The notes under the pieces are model-generated. The model made no database searches. It was not told the DNA's origin and saw only the letters and a program-made list of their open reading frames with translations. From contig NZ_CP072467.1 of NCBI RefSeq assembly GCF_018437505.1, positions 248,001-312,000 of the forward strand: a stretch of 64,000 bases of DNA, in the 5' to 3' direction. The stretch is from Spiractinospora alimapuensis (GTDB taxonomy: Bacteria > Actinomycetota > Actinomycetes > Streptosporangiales > Streptosporangiaceae). This document shows, piece by piece, positions 7,608-14,460 of the stretch (position 1 is the stretch's first letter; every line of letters starts with the position of its first letter). The position numbers and the translations under genes were made by a program.

Positions 7608-8437
7608 GCGCCACCGGCCGGATCGACGACCACACCAGTGCCGACACGACCGACGGACCCCGCGCGGACGGAGTGGTGCGGGCCGAAGGCCTCACCGTCC
7701 TGCGGCACCTCACCGTCGCGGAGACGAAGATGATTCTCCGCGACCCGACACCCATCATCGGTGGGATCCTGTTTCCCACCGTAATCCTCCTCGCGCTCGG
7801 GGCGATCCCCATGCTGCGTGAACCCTCACCGGACTTCGGGGGCGTACGGTTCGTCGACGCCTGGGCCCCGACGGCGTTGATCTTCGGCATGGTGATGCTC
7901 GGCCTCGTGCACCTGCCCAACGTCGTCGCCGCCTACCGGGAACAAGGCGTCCTGCGTCGGATGTCGACCACCCCAGCGCACCCGGGACTGGTCCTCACCG
8001 CGCAGCTCCTCGTCGTGCTCACCGCGATCCTGATCTCGGCCGGACTGCTGCTCGTCTCGGCGCGGCTGGTGCTCGGCATCGCGTTGCCGCAACAGCCATG
8101 GTTGTTCGCCGTCGCGTTCCTCGTCGGCAACGCCTCGCTGATCGCTCTGGGGATGCTCGTGGCGGCGGTCGCGCCCAACGCGCGGGCCGCGAACGGGGTG
8201 GCGATGGCTCTCTACTTCGTCCTGATGCTCGTCGGTGGCCTGTTCCTGCCCCGGGTGTTCCTGCCGGACGTCTTGGTGCGTCTCGGCGAGGTGCTGCCAC
8301 CTGGCATCCAACTGCTCCTGGATACCTGGACCGGAATCGATTCCTCCAGTCTTCCCTACGTTGCGCAGATCGGCATAATGGGAGGGATCGCGGTCGGTGC
8401 GGCTGTCGCCGCGGCACGGCTCTTCCGGTGGGAGTGA
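7604..8437 (+). CDS. ABC-2 type permease
   Basis: A 277-residue integral membrane protein with a roughly 45-residue cytosolic N-terminus and about six hydrophobic segments, for example IIGGILFPTVILLALGAIP, VVLTAILISAGLLLV and LYFVLMLVGGLFLPRV. The last one plus VLPPGIQ is the characteristic ABC-2 transporter block. It partners the preceding ATPase (ATGA overlap) and is followed seven bases later by the sensor kinase gene, so all four genes form one operon. Export of a small hydrophobic compound is likely, but nothing in the sequence identifies it. Confidence 0.88.
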   Translation: MSATGRIDDHTSADTTDGPRADGVVRAEGLTVLRHLTVAETKMILRDPTPIIGGILFPTVILLALGAIPMLREPSPDFGGVRFVDAWAPTALIFGMVMLGLVHLPNVVAAYREQGVLRRMSTTPAHPGLVLTAQLLVVLTAILISAGLLLVSARLVLGIALPQQPWLFAVAFLVGNASLIALGMLVAAVAPNARAANGVAMALYFVLMLVGGLFLPRVFLPDVLVRLGEVLPPGIQLLLDTWTGIDSSSLPYVAQIGIMGGIAVGAAVAAARLFRWE

Positions 8438-8444
8438 AGAGGAT

Positions 8445-9824
8445 ATGGCCTTCGGAGGATGCTCGCACGGGAAGCCACGGTCGTCGTCCCCGTCGCACTC
8501 GGTGTACGAGGGAGTCTGGGAGTGGTTCAACATCGCCGTCCCGTGGCTCCTGCTGCTGCCCACGGCCGCGATCGTTCTCGCCCAGCGGCCGTCCGACACG
8601 GGCGAGCCGACCGCCATCCTCTCCCTGACGTCGGTGGCGGCGTTGTGGGTGCTATGCGGCCACACCCTCGCCGGCTACGAGCGGCGCCGAAACGCCGGGC
8701 ACGCGCTGGTGTACTTCGTCGGCCTCCTCGCGGTGTCCTGCCTACTGATGGCACAGGACTCCTTGTTCCTGATGTTCACCATCACCGCGTTCTTCCACGC
8801 GATGCCGCTGCGACCACGCGGGCTGGCGTTCGTCGGCGTCGGGGCCGCGTCGGCGGCGGTGCACACCACCACGATGGGTTTCCCGGGCACGAGCACGGAT
8901 CTGCCTTTCCTGGCGCACCTCTTCCTTTATCTCGGCGTGATCACCATTCAGACCTTCGCGATCGGCGCCGGCCACGTGGCGGGGGAACGCGGCGTGGAAC
9001 AATACCGCGAACGCCAGGCCATGGTCGCCAAGCTCGAGGCCGCGCTGGAGGAGAACGCCGGCCTCCACGCCCAACTCCTCACGCAGGTGCGCGAGGCCGG
9101 TGTGCTCGACGAACGCCAGCGCATGGCCCGGGAGATCCACGACACACTCGCGCAGGGGCTGACCGGGATCATTACCCAGGTGCAGGCGGCGCAGCGCTCC
9201 GCCGGTAACCCGGACGTGGCGGACCCGCACCTGGACAGGGCGCTGCGGCTGGCTCGGGAGAGCCTGAACGAGGCGCGCCGCTCCGTCCAGGCCCTGCGCC
9301 CGGCGCGACTGGAGACGTCCCACCTCCCCGACGCCCTGGCGGACCTCGCGCGTGAGTGGGAGGACGGGGACGGGCCCACACCCGCCGTGGAGATCACCGG
9401 GGAGCCGGTCGCGCTCAGCCCGGTCATCGAGGTGGCCCTCTTCCGCGTCGCCCAGGAGGCGCTGACCAACGTGGCCAAGCACGCGCGGGCGACCCGGGTC
9501 GGGGTGACACTGTCCTACCTCGACCACGTCGTGCTCCTCGACGTGCGCGACGACGGAACCGGGCGGGCCCGGGATAGCGATACCGGATTCGGACTGAGCA
9601 GCATGCGTCAGCGCGTCCGGGGCATCGGAGGGACACTGCAGGTCGAGAGTGAGCCGGGCGAGGGGACGGCCGTGAGCGCCGTGGTGCCCGCCATCCCGCT
9701 CGCGGCCGCGCACCCGTGCCCCGGTGCGGACGCCGCAGCGGAGACCGGGACGGCGGTCGCCGAACCATCCACGGGTGCTCCGGTCGCCGCACCGCTCCCC
9801 AGCGAACTGGTGGCCGGCCGATGA
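8445..9824 (+). CDS. NarL/DesK-type sensor histidine kinase
   Basis: A 459-residue membrane kinase. About six transmembrane segments fill residues 25-170, including WLLLLPTAAIVLAQ and HLFLYLGVITIQTFAIG. A coiled segment with QYRERQAMVAKLEAALEEN leads to the HisKA_3 box MAREIHDTLAQGLTGI, whose His is the phosphorylation site. The HATPase domain has N-box EALTNVAKHA and the GFGLSSMRQR G-box. ATG 8445 follows GAAGAGG; GTG 8502 is a possible alternative. Its stop overlaps the response regulator ATG. The kinase probably senses a membrane or drug signal and controls the exporter encoded just upstream. Confidence 0.9.
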   Translation: MAFGGCSHGKPRSSSPSHSVYEGVWEWFNIAVPWLLLLPTAAIVLAQRPSDTGEPTAILSLTSVAALWVLCGHTLAGYERRRNAGHALVYFVGLLAVSCLLMAQDSLFLMFTITAFFHAMPLRPRGLAFVGVGAASAAVHTTTMGFPGTSTDLPFLAHLFLYLGVITIQTFAIGAGHVAGERGVEQYRERQAMVAKLEAALEENAGLHAQLLTQVREAGVLDERQRMAREIHDTLAQGLTGIITQVQAAQRSAGNPDVADPHLDRALRLARESLNEARRSVQALRPARLETSHLPDALADLAREWEDGDGPTPAVEITGEPVALSPVIEVALFRVAQEALTNVAKHARATRVGVTLSYLDHVVLLDVRDDGTGRARDSDTGFGLSSMRQRVRGIGGTLQVESEPGEGTAVSAVVPAIPLAAAHPCPGADAAAETGTAVAEPSTGAPVAAPLPSELVAGR

Positions 9825-10441
9825 TCACCGTTCTGATCGCCGACGACCACCCGGTGGTGCGCGACGGACTGCGGGGGACGTTCGCCGGCGCCGACGACAT
9901 CTCCGTGGTCGGCGAGGCGGGCAACGGACACGAGGCCGTGGAGGCCGCGATCCGGCTCGACGCCGACGTGGTCCTCATGGACCTCCGCATGCCCGAGATG
10001 TCGGGTGTGGAGGCGATCACGGCGTTGCGCACGCGCGCGCCCCACATCCGAGTCCTGGTCCTCACCACGTTCGACGACGAGAACGACGTGTTGCCCGCGG
10101 TGGAGGCCGGCGCCACCGGCTACCTGCTGAAGGACGCGGCGCCCGAGGAGCTGCTGCGGGCGACCCGCGCGGTGCGGCGCGGGGAGTCGGTGCTGGCGCC
10201 GACCGCGGCGAGCCAGCTCATGGGCCGGGTGCGCAGGCCGGTGAGCCCGGGCCTCAGCGGCCGGGAACTCGAGGTGCTGCGGCTCGTCGCCGACGGGGCC
10301 TCCAACCGGGTGGCCGCGAGCCGCCTCTTCATCAGCGAGGCCAGCGTCAAGACCCACCTCCAGCACATCTACGACAAGCTCGGCTCCCGTGACCGGGCGT
10401 CCGCCGTCGCCGAGGCCTACCGGCGCGGCCTCCTGCGGTGA
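9821..10441 (+). CDS. NarL/FixJ-family response regulator
   Basis: A 206-residue regulator: a receiver domain (residues 1-120) with IADDHPVVR acidic pocket, phospho-acceptor Asp in VVLMDLRMPE and Lys in YLLKDAAPEE, then a LuxR-type HTH with LSGRELEVLRLVADGASNR and SVKTHLQHIYDKL. The ATG at 9821 overlaps the kinase stop (ATGA). It is the cognate partner of the kinase. Its binding site may be the palindrome or octamer repeats upstream of the ABC operon, which is untested. Confidence 0.92.
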   Translation: MITVLIADDHPVVRDGLRGTFAGADDISVVGEAGNGHEAVEAAIRLDADVVLMDLRMPEMSGVEAITALRTRAPHIRVLVLTTFDDENDVLPAVEAGATGYLLKDAAPEELLRATRAVRRGESVLAPTAASQLMGRVRRPVSPGLSGRELEVLRLVADGASNRVAASRLFISEASVKTHLQHIYDKLGSRDRASAVAEAYRRGLLR

Positions 10442-10576
10442 CCCGTACGACGCGGAGCACCGTGGGCGCCCCGATCCGGCCCCGCGCGGGGTTCGGTAAC
10501 GTTGCACCTGAAGCGGCCCGGAGCACAGCCGAGCAGACGAGGCCCGGGACCGCGCAGGAGTGAAGGAGAACCCCGC

Positions 10577-10993
10577 GTGCAGCGCACAGTCTTCAACGGC
10601 AAGATCCACCGCGCCACCGTCACCCAGGCGGACCTGCACTACGTCGGGTCGATCACCATCGACGCCGACCTCATGGAACAGGCCGACATCGTGGACGGGG
10701 AGCAGGTACACGTCGTCGACATCGACAACGGCAACCGGCTCGTCACCTATGCCATCACCGGAGAACGCGGCAGTGGTGTCATCGGAATCAATGGTGCCGC
10801 CGCGCGGCTGGTCAGCCCGGGCGACCTGGTCATCATCATCTCCTACGTCGCGCTCGACGACGCCGAACGCGCGGGGCACGCCCCGCGGGTGGTCCATGTG
10901 GACGCCGACAACCGGGTGGTCGCGCTGGGGGCGGACCCCGCGGAGCCGGTGCCGGGCTCCGACACCCATCGCGGTGACGCGGTGCCGGTGTGA
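10577..10993 (+). CDS. panD: Aspartate 1-decarboxylase
   Basis: A 138-residue zymogen of the pyruvoyl enzyme that converts L-aspartate to beta-alanine for pantothenate and CoA synthesis. The self-cleavage site is Gly24-Ser25 within [10 protein letters not shown]; Ser25 becomes the pyruvoyl group. Lys9 ([10 protein letters not shown]), Tyr58-region ([11 protein letters not shown]) and the INGAAARL block are conserved. GTG 10577 is set by AAGGAGA eight bases upstream. The protein is longer than the usual 126-136 residues because of a polar C-terminal tail. It lies alone after the two-component operon with about 135 bases of leader. Confidence 0.95.
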   Translation: MQRTVFNGKIHRATVTQADLHYVGSITIDADLMEQADIVDGEQVHVVDIDNGNRLVTYAITGERGSGVIGINGAAARLVSPGDLVIIISYVALDDAERAGHAPRVVHVDADNRVVALGADPAEPVPGSDTHRGDAVPV

Positions 10994-11055
10994 CCGTTTC
11001 CGGTCCGTAACCCGTTGCTCTTCCGCCCGAGTCGTGGCCGTGTGACCCTGAGTTG

Positions 11056-11385
11056 GTGACCCGCGGTGCGTCTCCCGCCGATCCTCCCGAGCCCTACGAC
11101 CCGGAGCTGCGGGAGATCGCGACCCACGTCGAGTGGCAGAAGCAGGGCGTCTGGACCATCATCTGGGCGCCCTACAGTCGGTGCTTCCTGGCGTTCGCCC
11201 GCTGGCCGGTGCCCGAGGGCGGCATCGTCGTGAGTGCCGCCGACCCCGACTCCCTCTACCGTGCCCTGCGTGACGCGGAACGGGAACACGGATATCTCCA
11301 GTGGCGCCACGGCCCCCGTCGTCGTTCCCGACGTCCGCGTCCCGCCCCGGCCGAGGAGGAACGCGCCGCCGCCGTCGACGAGTGA
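11056..11385 (+). CDS. Small actinobacterial hypothetical protein
   Basis: A soluble protein of about 109 residues with no family recognised by eye. A Trp-rich core (HVEWQKQGVWTIIWAPYSRCFLAF) is followed by a helical segment (DSLYRALRDAEREHGYLQWRHG) and a low-complexity Arg/Pro and Glu/Ala tail. Codons are strongly GC-ending, supporting expression. The start could be TTG 11053 or GTG 11056, and neither has a clear ribosome site. It lies between panD and the disrupted Uma2-like gene, which points towards it. Confidence 0.55.
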   Translation: MTRGASPADPPEPYDPELREIATHVEWQKQGVWTIIWAPYSRCFLAFARWPVPEGGIVVSAADPDSLYRALRDAEREHGYLQWRHGPRRRSRRPRPAPAEEERAAAVDE

Positions 11386-11398
11386 CGGCGGGAACGAC

Positions 11399-11967
11399 CT
11401 AGACGAGGTCGTCGAGGTCCAGCCGTAGCGGGAACGGCGCTGTGCGCTCCAGCACCCCGCGCACGATCCCGGTGGGAACGTAGCGACGCGTGGGCCCGTC
11501 GAGCTCGTACACACGCACCACGGGGCGATGGTTCTCCTCCCCGACACACCAGTAATGCCCGATGCCCGCCTCCGCGTACTTGCGCGGCTTCACCGTCCGG
11601 TCCCGTGTTCGGACTCCGGCGAGACGACCTCCACCACCAGGACCACGTCGGCCGGATCGAAGAACGTGCGGTCCGGGTCGTACTCCGCGGAGGTGGCCAG
11701 GACGTCGGGTTCGGGCCGGTTTCGTGCGTCGAGCCGGATCGTCATCTCCCGTTCGATCCCGATCTCGTCGGGAGCCATTTCTGACAGTGCGACGGTGAGG
11801 TCGGTCACGAGTCGGCCGTGCCGGGACCGTTGTGGGGACCTCCTGAGGACGAGGGCTCCGTCGACGAGCTCGGTGTGTCGCGGTACGTCCGGCAGGTGGT
11901 CCAGGTCTTCGGCGACCCAGCCCTCGGGACGCGGCGGACGCGTCCATTCAGGTCGGACGGTAGACAT
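11399..11967 (-). pseudogene. Uma2-family endonuclease-like protein, frameshifted
   Basis: A Uma2 (DUF820) restriction-endonuclease-fold protein broken by one frame change. The first 125 residues from ATG 11967 carry HTELVDGALVLR, EPDVLATSAEYD and VVLVVEVVSPESE, which include the acidic nuclease residues. The rest continues in another frame with RDRTVKPRKYAEAGIGHYW. Adding one base near 11605-11612 restores a full-length protein of about 189 residues. Uma2 proteins are abundant in Nocardiopsaceae and cyanobacteria and their role is unclear. Given similar one-base breaks in essential genes of this window, a consensus error is as likely as real decay. Confidence 0.75.
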
Positions 11968-12070
11968 GGTCGGAGCGTACCGTTCCGGCGAAGGCGGCGC
12001 CCGAGAAACCGTCCGGGTGTGGAGCTCACCGGAGGCGACGACCGCCTCGACCCGGCTCTCTGGCGTGGGT

Positions 12071-12934
12071 CTAGGGCGCGGTGGCCGGGTCGTTCAGCCA
12101 GGTGAGCAGCTTCTCGGTGCGCGAGGCGTCGTCGCGCAGCGGGCACGTGAGGCAGTAGTCCTCTTTGGCGTCGGCCTTGTAGTCGAAGCAGCAGGTGCCG
12201 CGCACCGCCCACACGCCGCCGGGGTGGTTGGCGCAGAACGGGAAGAGCTGGGGACGGTCGCGCAGGACCGCGCCGGCGGTGACCATTTCGTCGACCACCG
12301 CTTGTCCACGGGCCCAGGCGAGTTCGGAGTCGTGGCCGAGGAACCGGGCCGGATTGAGCATGTAGAAGCAGAGCGAGTCCGCGACCCAGCCCCACAGGGT
12401 GCGGGTTCCCATCCGGGTGTGCTGTTGGAGGGCACCGAGCATCGGTCGAACCGTCTCCACCAGACTCCTGGCCGCGACGCGGTCCAGTTCCCGTTCGTCG
12501 GACACCACCGTGACGTCCGGGTGGCCCGCCGCCGGGTCGTCCGGCAGGACCGCGACGCGCGTGGAGGTGACGACAGGCGTTCCGATGGACGCGTCGGCGT
12601 GCCACGGATACCAGAGGTCCTCGGCGCGGAGCAACGGCGCGCGACCGGCCAGGTAGATCCCGGCCGCGACCAGGAAGACGGGGTCGCGCAACAGGGCCCG
12701 CTGGAACCGGACGACCGCGGGGAGACGGTGTCCGGGGCCGTGTTCGGCCGTCACCTTGTCGTAGACCGGGCCGAGCGCGTCGGCGGACCCGAGCCGGTCG
12801 GCGCGCAGCCACAGCTCGGGGTGTTCCTCGGTCCCGTGGGCGAGGCCGTCGACGCGGAGTGACGGCAGAGGCGCGAAACGGAGGGACGCGCAGGCGTCGA
12901 CGATCGCCGACAACGGATGCCGCGCACAGGTCAT
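12071..12934 (-). CDS. FhuF-like (2Fe-2S) ferric-siderophore reductase
   Basis: A 287-residue protein ending in the FhuF-type iron-sulfur signature: Cys-Cys in RGTCCFDYK, then Cys-x2-Cys in YCLTCPL about ten residues later. The N-terminal two thirds match the loosely conserved FhuF/IucA-associated fold, with AVVRFQRALLRDP and TRTLWGWVADSL. FhuF-like proteins reduce ferric siderophores in the cytosol to release iron. An iron box 36 bases upstream of the ATG supports iron-repressed expression. The gene lies 82 bases downstream of the JmjC gene on the same strand, but has its own control site. No siderophore synthetase or importer is nearby. Confidence 0.85.
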   Translation of the reverse strand: MTCARHPLSAIVDACASLRFAPLPSLRVDGLAHGTEEHPELWLRADRLGSADALGPVYDKVTAEHGPGHRLPAVVRFQRALLRDPVFLVAAGIYLAGRAPLLRAEDLWYPWHADASIGTPVVTSTRVAVLPDDPAAGHPDVTVVSDERELDRVAARSLVETVRPMLGALQQHTRMGTRTLWGWVADSLCFYMLNPARFLGHDSELAWARGQAVVDEMVTAGAVLRDRPQLFPFCANHPGGVWAVRGTCCFDYKADAKEDYCLTCPLRDDASRTEKLLTWLNDPATAP

Positions 12935-12969
12935 TGACGCCGGTCCTTCCCCCCTGGAGTGCCGGAAAA

Positions 12970-12988
12970 TGAGGCTAGCCTAAACTAA
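12970..12988 (-). promoter_or_regulatory. IdeR/DmdR-type iron box
   Basis: Reading the minus strand, TTAGTTTAGGCTAGCCTCA matches the actinobacterial iron-box consensus TTAGGTTAGGCTAACCTAA at 16 of 19 positions. It lies 36 bases upstream of the FhuF-like gene, a position that allows repression by the Fe(II)-loaded regulator. Confidence 0.85.
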
Positions 12989-13016
12989 CCACCGAGGCAA
13001 GGGGAGTGTGGCGACC

Positions 13017-14234
13017 TCAGCGGCCCCCGCGAGACGTCTCGTCGGTACGCATCACGGCGAGGTGCTCGCGAACCAGGGCACGGACGACCCGGACCGTGTC
13101 CGCGAAGGACGTCCCGCTCCGCCGGGCGAGGTCCTCCAACGATGCCCGGCGGCCCTCCACCAGGACGTCCAACACCGGACGGGCGACACCGGGCAGTCGG
13201 TAGCGGCGGCCCGACACCGTACAGACCACCTTGGTCGCTCCGTCGTCCTCCTCCTCGGACAGGCTCGGGGGGAGGATCGGCACGAACTCCACCTCCGTCT
13301 CCGGCGTCGGGTCCGTGTCACGCACCCCCCAGGGGAGGGAGAACCGGGCCCGTCGCGGGAAGCGGTCGTCGCGGTGCTTCAGCAGCGCGTCCACGTCCCA
13401 CCGCCCAGCGAGGTCCACCAGCTCACGGACCAGCGCCTCGTGGTGCTCCTCGCGTTCCTTCTCGCTGGCGAAGCGGGGGAGGTCCCGCCTGGCCACCTCC
13501 CGGTCGTGCAGGGCCTCCACGATGTGCCGCGCCCAGTCGACTCCGGTCGGGGGAGCGAAGCCGAAGGTCAGGTGCATGCTTCCCTCACCGGTTCCGCTGA
13601 CCGTGTGCCACCAGCCGCGGGGAACGTGCAGGACGTGCCCCGGGCGCAGCACTCCTTCCCACACGGTGGAGGGGGGAGGGTCGTGCCGGGCGACGGTGTC
13701 CCGCTTCAGCGGATGGGGCCGCGTGCCCTGGCCGTGTACCGCCCACGCCTTGGTCCCCGCCAGTTGCACGATGAAGGTGTCGTGGTCGTCCCAGTGGGTG
13801 TCGAACCCGCTGGAGGCACCCCAGATCACGTAGAGGTTGACCTGCACCCGTTCCCGGACCCAGCGCATGAGGTCGTCGGCGGCGTCCCGCACGGGCGGAT
13901 GGAGCCGGTCCACCGCGTCCAGCACGAGACTCGCCCCGTCCCGCAGCTCCCGGTACAGCGCGTCGGGGCGCAGGACACGGGTGGCGGCGCCGGAGGAGTC
14001 GCCGAGCTCCGTGAAGCGTTCCGGCGCTACGGGAGCGCCGTCCCGGTGCAGACGCAGCCGCGGTGGCGACAACGGCCGGGTGGACATGATCTCCCCGAGC
14101 GCCTCCCAGGTCAGGATCCCGTCCACCGCGTCCGCGCCCACGTCGACGAGAGCGACGTCCCGCGACAGACGCTCGGCGAGGAAGTCCTCCTCCAGGCCTC
14201 CCCGAACGATCTCGGTGAAGAGGGGTCGCGACAC
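13017..14234 (-). CDS. JmjC-type cupin oxygenase with C-terminal winged helix
   Basis: A 405-residue Fe(II)/2-oxoglutarate oxygenase of the cupin-4/JmjC (ROX/YcfD-like) class. The metal-binding His-x-Asp is in FDTHWDDHDTFIVQL, the distal His in VLHVPRGWWHTVSG, and KAWAVHG is the typical neighbouring strand. After the barrel comes a helical dimerisation-type region and, from about residue 330, a small winged-helix segment (SGRRYRLPG...LEDLARRSG...VRALVREHL) resembling the YcfD tail or a PqqD-like peptide-binding module. GTG 14234 is chosen because AAGGAGG stands five bases upstream; a longer reading begins inside a hairpin. It directly follows a 35-residue peptide gene. Hydroxylation of that peptide is the inferred role. 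An ordinary ribosomal-protein hydroxylase is the alternative. Confidence 0.85.
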   Translation of the reverse strand: MSRPLFTEIVRGGLEEDFLAERLSRDVALVDVGADAVDGILTWEALGEIMSTRPLSPPRLRLHRDGAPVAPERFTELGDSSGAATRVLRPDALYRELRDGASLVLDAVDRLHPPVRDAADDLMRWVRERVQVNLYVIWGASSGFDTHWDDHDTFIVQLAGTKAWAVHGQGTRPHPLKRDTVARHDPPPSTVWEGVLRPGHVLHVPRGWWHTVSGTGEGSMHLTFGFAPPTGVDWARHIVEALHDREVARRDLPRFASEKEREEHHEALVRELVDLAGRWDVDALLKHRDDRFPRRARFSLPWGVRDTDPTPETEVEFVPILPPSLSEEEDDGATKVVCTVSGRRYRLPGVARPVLDVLVEGRRASLEDLARRSGTSFADTVRVVRALVREHLAVMRTDETSRGGR

Positions 14235-14266
14235 CAGGTCCTCCTTGTGGTGGGTCGTGCGGGGGG

Positions 14267-14293
14267 GGCTGGGACCCACGCTGGGTCCCAGCC
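14267..14293 (-). terminator. Stem-loop between peptide gene and oxygenase gene
   Basis: A perfect 12-bp stem (GGCTGGGACCCA with its complement) and a three-base loop lie 43 bases after the peptide stop and 33 bases before the JmjC start. No T-run follows on the minus strand (a C-run does). It could attenuate read-through or protect the peptide mRNA, as is common between precursor and enzyme genes. Confidence 0.65.
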
Positions 14294-14335
14294 GTTCGAG
14301 CCGGCCGGCGCCGTGGGGGCGCGGCCCGTTGACGA

Positions 14336-14443
14336 CTAGATGAAGTCGGAGCTGCCGTCCTTGCCGTCGCTGTCACCGCCGGCGGTGGTGTCCCGCGACG
14401 TCACCTCGGTGAGGTCCTCGACCTCCACCTCGATCGGGTCCAT
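14336..14443 (-). CDS. 35-residue acidic peptide, candidate RiPP precursor
   Basis: An unrecognised 35-residue peptide. The N-terminal half is MDPIEVEVEDLTEVTSRD, an alternating acidic/valine segment like a recognition leader. The C-terminal half is Gly/Ser/Asp-rich (AGGDSDGKDGSSDFI) with no Cys. Support for a real gene is a GAGGTG ribosome site seven bases before ATG, 34 of 35 codons ending in G or C, and a tight fit between the prolyl oligopeptidase stop (17 bases upstream) and the JmjC gene on the same strand. A peptide between a prolyl oligopeptidase and an Fe/2OG oxygenase suggests a ribosomally made, hydroxylated and cleaved product. The core boundary and the function are unknown. Confidence 0.7.
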   Translation of the reverse strand: MDPIEVEVEDLTEVTSRDTTAGGDSDGKDGSSDFI

Positions 14444-14460
14444 GTGTCTTCACCTCGCTC

